Shown piece after piece: positions 56,045 to 63,801 of a stretch of 64,000 nucleotides of DNA; position 1 is the first letter of the stretch, and every line of letters begins with the position of its first letter. Under the pieces are notes generated by a model. It ran no database searches and was not told where the DNA came from. It saw only the letters and a list, made by a program, of their open reading frames with translations. Origin of the DNA: Anaerolineae bacterium (lineage in GTDB: Bacteria > Chloroflexota > Anaerolineae > Promineifilales > Promineifilaceae); the NCBI GenBank assembly GCA_020848035.1, contig JADLAX010000002.1, positions 1-64,000 on the forward strand, given 5' to 3'. The position numbers and the translations under genes were made by a program.

Positions 56045-56883
56045 GCCGCATTTTGATCACAGGGGGCAGCAGCTACCTGGGCCAACACCTGGTGCCGTTG
56101 GCCGTAGCCTCCCACACGGTTCACTACACCTATCACCAAAACCAGCCAAACCTTCCCGCGCCCGGTTCCCCGCTGGATGTGCGGGATGAAACGGCCGTTC
56201 ACCCCCTCATCACCTCCTTCCAACCCGATGTCATCATCCACCTGGCCGGTTCCAACCGGGGCCGCGACATGTCCTCGGTCATCCGGCTGGGCGCAGGCAG
56301 CATCGTCTGGGCGGCGCAGGAAGTAGGCGCACGCCTGATTCACCTCTCCACCGACAGCATCTTTGCCGGTGACGCCGCGCCGTATGACGAAACGGCCGTG
56401 CCCACCCCCGTCAACGCCTACGGCTGGGCCAAAGCCGACGCCGAAGCCATCGTCCGGCAGCATCCCAACAGTGTCATCGTGCGCACCTCGCTGATCTACG
56501 GGCTGCACACCATGGACCACGGCACAAGCTGGATGGCCGACGCCCTGGCGCAGGGTCAGCCAGTGACCCTGTTCAGCAACCAGATTCGCAATCCCATCTG
56601 GGTCGACAGCCTGTGCCACGCGCTGCTAGAACTGGCGCATCACAGCTACACCGGCGTGCTCAACGTGGCGGGCCGCCAGGCGCTCAGCCGGGCCGATTTT
56701 GCCCTGCGAATGCTCGATTACTGGCAGGTGCAACCGCGCAATACGCTGACCATTGCCCCGTCGGACGGCCGTTGGCCATTAAACTGTGAACTGGATGTGC
56801 GCCGGGCAGCGGCCGTTTTACAAACCTCATTGCCCGGTGTGGATGAGGTGCTGCGGGGGAACGGCCGTACCCTTTCCGCATAG
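56041..56883 (+). CDS. RmlD-like NAD(P)-dependent sugar-nucleotide reductase
   Basis: 280 residues from the ATG overlapping the rnc stop (ATGA). ILITGGSSYLGQHLV (cofactor loop), DVIIHLAGSNRGRDM, LIHLSTDSIFAGDAAPYDE, YGWAKADAEAIV (YxxxK), VIVRTSLIYGLH. This matches the dTDP-4-dehydrorhamnose reductase/atypical extended SDR family. No other rhamnose genes are nearby, so the exact reaction is open. Translationally coupled to rnc. Confidence 0.85.
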   Translation: MSRILITGGSSYLGQHLVPLAVASHTVHYTYHQNQPNLPAPGSPLDVRDETAVHPLITSFQPDVIIHLAGSNRGRDMSSVIRLGAGSIVWAAQEVGARLIHLSTDSIFAGDAAPYDETAVPTPVNAYGWAKADAEAIVRQHPNSVIVRTSLIYGLHTMDHGTSWMADALAQGQPVTLFSNQIRNPIWVDSLCHALLELAHHSYTGVLNVAGRQALSRADFALRMLDYWQVQPRNTLTIAPSDGRWPLNCELDVRRAAAVLQTSLPGVDEVLRGNGRTLSA

Positions 56884-56962
56884 TACCGATGGCCTATTGC
56901 CGCCTCACCAGAACCAAATCTAAACAGCCCTTTTTTGGGCGTGTTAACTCCCTGTTAACCTC

Positions 56963-56992
56963 TTGACTTTTGTCATTTGAATATGCTAGACT
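56963..56992 (+). promoter_or_regulatory. Candidate promoter of the sigma factor gene
   Basis: TTGACT (56963-56968), 18 bases, TAGACT (56987-56992). It is preceded by GTTAACTCCCTGTTAAC (56942-56958), an inverted repeat that could be an operator. The leader would be about 157 bases. Confidence 0.5.
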
Positions 56993-56999
56993 GCCCCCC

Positions 57000-57157
57000 T
57001 AGGAAGGAAGAGGCTAGCTAGCTCAATAACAGAAACCTCAAAGTTTTAAAGATTATTAATTAATTTGCCGTTTGGGAAATGATGTAGTGAGCTGGCAGGA
57101 TCGGGTGAGAGTCAACACCCCGGAAACGCAAAATCTTTTAGAGAAAAGGGTAAATAG
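57000..57157 (+). other. Long 5' leader of the sigma factor gene
   Basis: About 158 bases, partly AT-rich and partly GC-rich, with no ORF I can support. It contains AGGAAGGAAGAGGCTAGCTA (57001-57020). AGGG lies seven bases before the start at 57158. A structured regulatory leader is possible but not shown. Confidence 0.4.
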
Positions 57158-58396
57158 ATGACCAAACTGACCACGCCATTCGACGAAATGGACTTTGTTA
57201 ACGTTTTGCTTAACGAAGGTTCCGAACAAGGCTATATCACCTATGATCAAATCATGGCGGCCTTGCCTGACGTCGAAGACAACTTGCCACTGCTAGAGAC
57301 CATCCTGGAAGAGGCTCAGGCGGCCGGCATTCCAATTTATGAAAACGAAGACGAGGTCGAAGCTCAGATGAATGGCGAGGGTCCCACCGATCTAAGTGAA
57401 GCTCTGGCTGACGACGACAAAGATTTCGACCCGGACGATTTGGAAGAGATTTCCCCACATGCGGCCCCGCTCTTTGATTTAAGCAACGTGCCGATTGATG
57501 ATTCCGTGGGGCTCTATTTCCGCGAAATGGGGCAGCAAGGTCTGCTTTCCGCTGAAGAAGAAGTGAACCTGGCCATGGAAATTGAAGCCGGGAAAGAAGC
57601 CGAAAGCCGCCTGAAGAATGAAATTTTGAGCCACGACGAATTGGATGAGCTGGCCAACGTTCAGGAAATCGCCGAGGCCGCCCGGGCGCACCTGATTCGC
57701 GCCAATACGCGTCTGGTGGTAAGCATTGCCAAGAAGTATCGCGGGCGCGGCTTGCAGTTCCTAGATCTAATCCAGGAAGGCAACGTGGGCCTGATGAAAG
57801 CGGTAGAAAAGTACGATTATCGCCGCGGCAACCGGTTCAGCACCTACGCCACCTGGTGGATTCGCCAGGCGGTAACCCGGGCGCTGGCCAATCACGGCCG
57901 TACCATTCGTATTCCGGCGCATTTGGGTGGCCGCATCAGCAAGCTGTATCAGGTGGCGCAGGAGTTAGAGCAGGAATACGGCCGTCAGCCCACCGCGGAA
58001 GAAATTGCCGAACACATGGAGCTGCCCGCCGAGCGCGTTCGCTGGATGCTGCGCACCAGCCGCCAGCCCGTGCACCTGGAACGTCCCGTTGGCGACGAGT
58101 CCGATGCCGAACTGGGTGACTTCATTGAAGATGTGGACGCCCCGCCACCGGCCGAAACGGTCGCCCAGAAGATGCTCACCGAAGAGCTAGGCGAGATTTT
58201 GGACCAGCTCACCCCGCGTGAAGCCCGCATTTTGCGCCTGCGCTACGGCCTGCAAGATGGCGAATCCCGTACCCTCAAAGAGGTGGGCGAGATGTTCGGC
58301 CTCTCCCGTGAGCGCATCCGCCAGCTGGAAAAAGAAGCGCTGCGCAAACTGCGCCATCCCAACTTCGCCGGACACCTCCGGCAATACCTCAACTAA
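57158..58396 (+). CDS. rpoD: Primary RNA polymerase sigma factor (RpoD/SigA)
   Basis: 412 residues. Region 1.1-like N-terminus (about 1-80, QGYITYDQIMAALPD), an acidic linker, region 1.2 (DDSVGLYFREMGQQGLLSAEEEVNLA), region 2 (RLVVSIAKKYRGRGLQFLDLIQEGN, then RFSTYATWWIRQAVTRAL), region 3 and region 4 (ILRLRYGLQDGESRTLKEVGEMFGLSRERIRQLEKEAL). All the core promoter-recognition residues are in place. A good ribosome site (AGGG) lies seven bases upstream and an intrinsic terminator follows. Confidence 0.97.
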   Translation: MTKLTTPFDEMDFVNVLLNEGSEQGYITYDQIMAALPDVEDNLPLLETILEEAQAAGIPIYENEDEVEAQMNGEGPTDLSEALADDDKDFDPDDLEEISPHAAPLFDLSNVPIDDSVGLYFREMGQQGLLSAEEEVNLAMEIEAGKEAESRLKNEILSHDELDELANVQEIAEAARAHLIRANTRLVVSIAKKYRGRGLQFLDLIQEGNVGLMKAVEKYDYRRGNRFSTYATWWIRQAVTRALANHGRTIRIPAHLGGRISKLYQVAQELEQEYGRQPTAEEIAEHMELPAERVRWMLRTSRQPVHLERPVGDESDAELGDFIEDVDAPPPAETVAQKMLTEELGEILDQLTPREARILRLRYGLQDGESRTLKEVGEMFGLSRERIRQLEKEALRKLRHPNFAGHLRQYLN

Positions 58397-58400
58397 CCAC

Positions 58401-58427
58401 AAAAAGGGGCCGCACGGCCCCTTTTTT
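58401..58427 (+). terminator. Intrinsic terminator of rpoD
   Basis: GGGGCCG (58406-58412), loop CA, CGGCCCC (58415-58421), then six T. A textbook rho-independent terminator five bases past the stop. Confidence 0.92.
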
Positions 58428-58462
58428 ATTTAAGAGTCGGATTAACCGAATGATCTTGATCC

Positions 58463-59059
58463 TTAGTCTGTTAAAAATGCCTCAAACTGCTTATCTAGAG
58501 AAACAGCTATTGCTTCAAAATCCTTTTCAGACATTTGTCCAGTGATTGAAACGTTGAGCGAAACAACAAACTCTTTATATCTAGCATCCACATCACATTC
58601 ATACTCTCCACCCAAGCCCGAGATTCCACACCCTATCTCATATTCGCTTGCAGTTTGGCTTTGATAGAGAATGTCGGGATGTGGACGATACGTTCCTTCA
58701 GTACGCCAACTTTCAAGTATGTCAAAATACTCAATTGCTTTGCCCTCGGTTCCAAATCTCTCTATTGTTAATATGCTTTTATTCAGCTGCCCATTCTCTT
58801 CCCAATAAACAGCTAGATTTCCAGAATCAGCTCCAGGTGCTTCTGGAAAGGAGATCATAGGGTTAATAACTGCATTGGAAGGATAGAGATCCGTCGGTAA
58901 AATCAGATCATAAATTGTAAAGGTACGCGTTGGCGCACACGTCCAGAAAACACATTGCTTAACAATAAGTTGATAGGTTAAGCCACAGCTAAGCAAAAAA
59001 ATCCCTGCTAGAGATAGTACTATAATTCCTGCAAACCTTTTTCTGTTTTTATTTCCCAT
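58463..59059 (-). CDS. Putative lipoprotein of unknown function
   Basis: 198 residues. The signal peptide ends GIFLLSCGLTYQ, a lipobox. The mature part has several cysteines (KQCVFWTCAPT, IGCGISGLGGEYECD) and a mixed alpha/beta pattern. No family recognised. The gene is AT-richer than its neighbours and lacks ACGGCCGT, hinting at transfer, but with 597 bases the absence is weak evidence. The start is the first ATG after an AT-rich stretch. Confidence 0.65.
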   Translation of the reverse strand: MGNKNRKRFAGIIVLSLAGIFLLSCGLTYQLIVKQCVFWTCAPTRTFTIYDLILPTDLYPSNAVINPMISFPEAPGADSGNLAVYWEENGQLNKSILTIERFGTEGKAIEYFDILESWRTEGTYRPHPDILYQSQTASEYEIGCGISGLGGEYECDVDARYKEFVVSLNVSITGQMSEKDFEAIAVSLDKQFEAFLTD

Positions 59060-59274
59060 AATAATTTAAGGCCCGCTCTCAAACGGTCTTCTGGCTGCTG
59101 CCAGATGTTGTACCTTAAGGCTTACTTGCTATTTAGGATCCCATAGCCGGCACAAAACGACTCTCGCCTACAAGGATATAGCCATATTTTACAACATTCC
59201 TTCAGAGAACGGCCGTTTCCCCAAACCAATCTTCCTCTACGCATCACTCCAGTCGTTCGGTATAATCGCACGCT

Positions 59275-61308
59275 ATGGCACTTTTGACGGCACACAACAT
59301 TGGCCAAGCCTTTGGCGCGTTTGACGTTTTCACTGGCGTCAGCGGCAGCATTCCCGACGGCGGCAAGGTAGGGCTGGTTGGCCCCAACGGCGTCGGCAAA
59401 ACCACCCTGCTGCTGATTCTGGCCGGATTGGCCCAGCCCAGCGCGGGCAGCGTGCAAATTGCGCGGGGTACCCGGCTGGGTTACCTGCCGCAAGAAGCGG
59501 CCCAGGCATTTGCCGGGCAGGAAAACAGCGTCTTTGCGGAGATGCTCACCGTGTTCGACAATCTGCGCGAGGACGAAGCCGCGCTGCGCCAGATGGAGCA
59601 GCAGATGGCCGATGGCGACCATTCCGAGGAGCTGATGGCCAGCTACAGCCAGCGGCAAGAGCGCTTTGAACACGCGGGCGGCTACGATTATCAGATTCGC
59701 ATCCGGCAGGTGCTGACCGGGCTGGGTTTTGCCGAGGAAGATTGGCAGATGCCGCTGCACCACCTGAGCGGCGGGCAAAAAACGCGCGTGCTGCTTGGCC
59801 GCCTTCTGCTGGAAAAGCCGGATTTGCTCATCATGGATGAGCCGACGAACCATCTGGACGTGGCGGCGATTGAGTGGCTGGAAGGCATGCTCAAAACGTG
59901 GGACGGCGCGATTTTGGTGGTGAGCCATGACCGCTATTTTTTGGACCGGGTGGTGACCAACATTTGGGAAATGAACCGCAGCGGCATGGAGCATTATCGC
60001 GGCAACTACTCGGCCTACGTGCAGCAGCGGCAGGAGCGGTGGCAGCAGCAAATCCAGGCGTATGAGGATTTTCAGCAGCACATCGAAAAAGAGATGGATT
60101 TTATTCGGCGCAACATTGCCGGGCAGCGCACGCAGATGGCCCAGGGCAAGCTGAGCCGGTTGGCGCGGGAGGTTACGGCCGTTCTCATCGGCGGTCTGCC
60201 TGCGTTAGGTATGCTCAACAGCAAGGGCTGGCTGCAAACCGATGATCATTACGGCATCACCCGCAACGGCCGTGTGGCCGCCAGCGTCGGTGAACTGCAA
60301 CAGCAAATTGGGGAACTACGGCCGCCGATACGGCCGTCTACCCTGCGCCTCCACCTGAACACCGACATGCGCAGCGGTGAACTCGTTTTGCGCACCAAAG
60401 AACTGAGTATTGGCTATCCCGGTAATCCCCTGTTCGAAGCCGAAGACATCGAGCTGCGCCGGTTGGAATGTGCCGGGCTGATTGGTCCCAACGGCACAGG
60501 CAAAACCACCTTCCTCAAAACCGTGCTGGAGCGTTTGGCGCCGCTGCACGGCGAGGTCATTCTGGGCGCCAGCCTGCAAGTCGGCTACTTTGCCCAGGCG
60601 CACGACAGCCTGAACCTGGAAAGCACGGTGCTGGACGAGCTGCTTAACTTCCGCAACCTGCCCATCAGCGAGGCGCGCAACTACCTGGCCCGCTTTTTGT
60701 TCCGCGAAGATGACGTGTACAAAAAGGTGAGTATGCTCAGCGGTGGCGAGCGGGGGCGGCTGGCGTTGGCGATTTTGGCGCTGCGCGGGGCCAACTTTTT
60801 GCTGCTGGACGAGCCGACGAACCACCTGGACATTCCGTCGCAGGAGGCGCTGCAAGAGGCGCTGGAGCAGTTCAGCGGCACCATTTTGATGGTATCGCAC
60901 GACCGGTATTTGGTGAATGCCCTGGCCACCCAGATTTGGGCGCTGGAAGACGGCCGTCTCCGCGTTTATCCCGGTGGCTACCAGGAATATCTGGCCGTGC
61001 GTGAGCAGGAAGCCGAGGCGGCCAAAGAAGCCGCAGCCCAGGTGCGCGAAGCCGAGAAAGCCGCCCGCAGCAGCAGCAACGGCAGCCAGCTCAGCAAAAA
61101 CGAGCTGCGCCGCCAGGCCGAAGCGCTGGCCGAGGTTGAACACGCCATCGAAGCCGCCGAAGCGGACATTGCCCGAATTAGCAAAGCGCTGCAAGAGGCG
61201 ACAACGACCGAATCATTTGCTAAGATACAAACGCTCAGCGAGGCGTACACCGCCGCCGAAGCCAAACTGGCTGTGCTGCTGGAACAATGGGAGACAATGC
61301 ATGAGTGA
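59275..61308 (+). CDS. ABC-F family ATPase
   Basis: 677 residues with two nucleotide-binding domains and no membrane part. First domain: LVGPNGVGKTTLL, LSGGQKTRVLLGRLLLEKP, MDEPTNHLD. Second domain: LIGPNGTGKTTFLK, LSGGERGRLALAILALRG, LDEPTNHLDIPSQ. The linker (about 250-300) is the P-site tRNA-interaction motif region, and the C-terminus (590-677) is a coiled coil. ABC-F proteins act on the ribosome in translation or antibiotic protection. Its stop overlaps the coaE gene by eight bases. Confidence 0.94.
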   Translation: MALLTAHNIGQAFGAFDVFTGVSGSIPDGGKVGLVGPNGVGKTTLLLILAGLAQPSAGSVQIARGTRLGYLPQEAAQAFAGQENSVFAEMLTVFDNLREDEAALRQMEQQMADGDHSEELMASYSQRQERFEHAGGYDYQIRIRQVLTGLGFAEEDWQMPLHHLSGGQKTRVLLGRLLLEKPDLLIMDEPTNHLDVAAIEWLEGMLKTWDGAILVVSHDRYFLDRVVTNIWEMNRSGMEHYRGNYSAYVQQRQERWQQQIQAYEDFQQHIEKEMDFIRRNIAGQRTQMAQGKLSRLAREVTAVLIGGLPALGMLNSKGWLQTDDHYGITRNGRVAASVGELQQQIGELRPPIRPSTLRLHLNTDMRSGELVLRTKELSIGYPGNPLFEAEDIELRRLECAGLIGPNGTGKTTFLKTVLERLAPLHGEVILGASLQVGYFAQAHDSLNLESTVLDELLNFRNLPISEARNYLARFLFREDDVYKKVSMLSGGERGRLALAILALRGANFLLLDEPTNHLDIPSQEALQEALEQFSGTILMVSHDRYLVNALATQIWALEDGRLRVYPGGYQEYLAVREQEAEAAKEAAAQVREAEKAARSSSNGSQLSKNELRRQAEALAEVEHAIEAAEADIARISKALQEATTTESFAKIQTLSEAYTAAEAKLAVLLEQWETMHE

Positions 61309-62563
61309 CACCACCGAAGCAACAACCTATGCCGGGAAAGTGATTGTGGGGCTGACGGGCAATATCGCCACGGGCAAATCGGCCGTGATGCGGCTGGCCC
61401 ACGACCACGGCGCGTTGACCATTGATGCCGACAAGATCGTGCATGAGCTGATGGACAACGATGCCACGATGCAGGCGGCCATTGCCGTGGCCTTTGGCGC
61501 AGATGTGCGACGGGAAGACGGCCGTATCAATCGCCTCCGGTTGGGTGAAATTGTCTTTGCCGACCCGTCCGCCATGCGCGATTTGGAAGCGATGGTGCAT
61601 CCCGCCGTGGGCAAAGAGGTGGATGCCCGCATTCTGGCCAGCAAACAGCGCGTCATTTTTATTGAGGCGATCAAGCTGCTGGAGGGCAACCTGCGCAGCA
61701 TTTGCCACCAGGTTTGGGTGACACGGTGCAGCCCGCAGCGCCAGCTGGAGCGATTGCGCGTTTGCCGGGGCCTGGAAACGGAGGTGGCGGCCGTCCGCAT
61801 CAAAGCCCAGCCGTCGCAGGAAGAGAAAGTAGCCCAGTCCGACGTGCTCATCGACACCAACGGGTTGATGAAGGATACCGAAGCCCAGTTCAAAATTGCC
61901 TGGGCGCGCCTGCCCGACCCGGCCACGGCTCAAGCAATGAATCGCCTGCCCCGGCCCGACGAAACAGAAACGTCGGGCACCAAGCCGCTCACCGGGCGAC
62001 TGCTCTCGCACAAGGGAGCCACGCCGCGCAAGGGTGCGGGCGAAGTCCGGCCGCCACGCCTCAAACCCGGCGAACGCCCCGACGATTTGCAAGTGCGCCG
62101 GGCACGGCCGTCTGACATCCCGTCCATTTTGCTGCTCATCCAAAAAGCAACCGACGGCAAGGTGCAAATGAAGCGCGCCGAGCTGCTGATGGCCCTCAGC
62201 GAACGCGGCTACTTCATCGGCCAGGTGGGCACGGAAATCAGCGCCGTGCTGGGCTACAACATCGACAGCCAGGTGGCCCGCATCGACGAAGTGTACATTT
62301 ACCCGCTGGAGATGGCCTCGCAAACGGGCAAGGCGGTGTTGGAAGACATTGAAATTTCGGCCGCCACCCACATGGGCCAAATCATCGTCGCCTTTTTGCC
62401 GGAAGATTCACCAGAGCCTATCCGTGAGCTGTTTGAGTCGGAGGATTACGCGCCGATGCCCTTTGAAGAGATGACACGCGGCTGGCAGATGGCCGTCGAA
62501 GAGGCCCAGCCGGAAGGCACCACCTGCCTGGTGCGACTGCTGCGCGACACGCGAGCGGGCTAA
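61301..62563 (+). CDS. coaE: Dephospho-CoA kinase fused to a C-terminal GNAT-like domain
   Basis: 420 residues from the ATG at 61301, in the ABC-F gene's last codons. Residues ~10-205 are CoaE: VGLTGNIATGKSAVMRLA (P-loop), TIDADKIVHELM, VHPAVGKEVDARI. It adds the 3' phosphate that completes coenzyme A. CoaE is normally about 200 residues; here a basic Pro-rich linker (about 225-265) leads to a domain starting LQVRRARPSDIPSILLLIQK, which looks like a GNAT acetyltransferase. Since GNAT enzymes use acetyl-CoA, the fusion joins synthesis and use of CoA. The second domain may be non-catalytic. Confidence 0.85.
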   Translation: MSDTTEATTYAGKVIVGLTGNIATGKSAVMRLAHDHGALTIDADKIVHELMDNDATMQAAIAVAFGADVRREDGRINRLRLGEIVFADPSAMRDLEAMVHPAVGKEVDARILASKQRVIFIEAIKLLEGNLRSICHQVWVTRCSPQRQLERLRVCRGLETEVAAVRIKAQPSQEEKVAQSDVLIDTNGLMKDTEAQFKIAWARLPDPATAQAMNRLPRPDETETSGTKPLTGRLLSHKGATPRKGAGEVRPPRLKPGERPDDLQVRRARPSDIPSILLLIQKATDGKVQMKRAELLMALSERGYFIGQVGTEISAVLGYNIDSQVARIDEVYIYPLEMASQTGKAVLEDIEISAATHMGQIIVAFLPEDSPEPIRELFESEDYAPMPFEEMTRGWQMAVEEAQPEGTTCLVRLLRDTRAG

Positions 62564-62567
62564 AACG

Positions 62568-62975
62568 ATGCGATTTGCGTGGGCGTGGCTTTTGTATACC
62601 TGGGGTGGGCTGCACCGCTATTTTGGCATCCAAAACAGCATGGCCCGCGAGTTTGAGCGGGCGGTGCATTACTTTAGCCGTGCCTACAACGTGGATCCAA
62701 CTTTTCGGGCGGCGCGGCTGCACCGGGGCATTTTGCTGGGGCGGGAGTTGGGCCGCATCGACGAGGCGATTGCTGATTTTGACGCCCTGCTGGCTGAAGA
62801 CCCCACCTACAGCCTGGCGCTGTTTAACCGGGCGATGATGTGGATGGAAAACGGCCGTTACCCCCAAGCCCTCGCCGATATGGAAGCCTATGTCGCCCAA
62901 TCCGACCCCAGCGACGAAAATTGGAACGACGCCAACCGCATCGTCCGCCTGCTGCACCATATAGACCAGGAATAG
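62568..62975 (+). CDS. TPR protein
   Basis: 135 residues, four bases after coaE. Three or so tetratricopeptide units: AREFERAVHYFSRAYNVDPT, AIADFDALLAEDPTYSLAL, PQALADMEAYVAQSDPSDEN. The N-terminus (FAWAWLLYTWGGLHRYFG) is hydrophobic and might be a membrane anchor. TPRs mediate protein contacts. A degenerate copy of its last 35 codons reappears at 63694-63801 beyond the toxin-antitoxin pair. Confidence 0.82.
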   Translation: MRFAWAWLLYTWGGLHRYFGIQNSMAREFERAVHYFSRAYNVDPTFRAARLHRGILLGRELGRIDEAIADFDALLAEDPTYSLALFNRAMMWMENGRYPQALADMEAYVAQSDPSDENWNDANRIVRLLHHIDQE

Positions 62976-63034
62976 CGTCGATGGAACTGGACAAAATCTG
63001 CTAAAATAGAATCGTTCGGTAAGGAGATAATCCA

Positions 63035-63274
63035 ATGGTAGCTGATACGCAAACCTTAGATAGATTGTTTAGCGAAGCCAGACATTTAGCGCCAGAATAC
63101 CGTTTACGCCTTGTGCAAAGGATCATTCAGACGCTAGTTTCATCTCACCCCCTTGAGGAATCGCAGCCGTTGCGTTTTGGAGAGATGGGGGGTGATGAAG
63201 CTGCCATGTCCACGTTAGAAGATTTTGCGGTAGCTGAATGGCAACCTACAGACGAGGAGCTGGATGGCCCATAA
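63035..63274 (+). CDS. Antitoxin of a PIN-domain module
   Basis: 79 residues beginning MVADTQTLDRLFSEARHL. The start is preceded by AAGGAG at eight bases, and TAAAAT at 63002-63007 may be the -10 box. Central helices (APEYRLRLVQRIIQTLVSS) and an acidic tail (AVAEWQPTDEELDGP) suit an antitoxin. The toxin gene starts 11 bases before its stop. It is unrelated to the DUF2281-like antitoxins at 50-51 kb. Confidence 0.72.
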   Translation: MVADTQTLDRLFSEARHLAPEYRLRLVQRIIQTLVSSHPLEESQPLRFGEMGGDEAAMSTLEDFAVAEWQPTDEELDGP

Positions 63275-63674
63275 ATACATTCTTGATACTCATGCTTTAG
63301 TCTGGTTTGTAGAAGGCAATAAACGGCTAAGTGAATCAGCAAAGGCAATTATTTCAGCAGCCGATAGCCAAATGGTGTTGCCACTTATCGCCCTGGCCGA
63401 AGCAGCGATTATTATCGAAAGAGGTCGGACAACGATAAAAGATGTGGCCAAGTTCCTGAGCCGTGTCTATGCAGATACACGCATCGAAATTTTCCCGCTA
63501 ACGTTGGATGTGTTTGAACGCAGCTTAACCCCCGAAGGTTTACAAATTCCTGAATTACATGACCGTTTTATAGTCAGCACAGGGCTTCATCTTCAAGATT
63601 TAGGCCACACTGTTGAAATTATTACGAAAGATCAAGCCATTGCGGATGCAAGTGTGTTGGCAGTTATTTGGTAA
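63264..63674 (+). CDS. PIN-domain toxin (VapC-like)
   Basis: 136 residues: YILDTHALVWFVEGNK (first catalytic Asp), IALAEAAIIIERG (Glu), ELHDRFIVSTGLHLQ (Asp) and IITKDQAIADAS (Asp). This is the VapC-type PIN endoribonuclease pattern. It overlaps the antitoxin by 11 bases, a coupled pair. It differs in sequence from the two PIN toxins at 49.7-50.9 kb, so the window carries two separate PIN families. Confidence 0.85.
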   Translation: MAHKYILDTHALVWFVEGNKRLSESAKAIISAADSQMVLPLIALAEAAIIIERGRTTIKDVAKFLSRVYADTRIEIFPLTLDVFERSLTPEGLQIPELHDRFIVSTGLHLQDLGHTVEIITKDQAIADASVLAVIW

Positions 63675-63693
63675 TCAAGTTCGCGTTTCGGGT

Positions 63694-63801
63694 CCCCAAG
63701 CACTCGCCGACATGGAAACATACCTCACCCAAGCCGACCCCTCCGACGAAAATTGGCCCGACGCCCAACGCATCGTCCGCCTGCTGCGAGATCCAGGCTA
63801 A
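63694..63801 (+). pseudogene. 3' remnant of a second TPR gene
   Basis: The frame ending at the TAA 63799-63801 encodes PQALADMETYLTQADPSDEN followed by WPDAQRIVRLLRDPG, closely similar to the end of the TPR protein at 62568-62975. No start or upstream TPR part is present; instead the toxin-antitoxin pair lies directly before it. It is likely the stump of a tandem TPR paralog cut by insertion of the module. It overlaps the stop of the convergent gene. Confidence 0.8.

Noticed and set aside
63613-63801. 62-codon ORF at the right end as a real gene
   Set aside because: Its first part overlaps the PIN toxin in another frame; only the last 35 codons match the TPR protein, so it is scored as a remnant.
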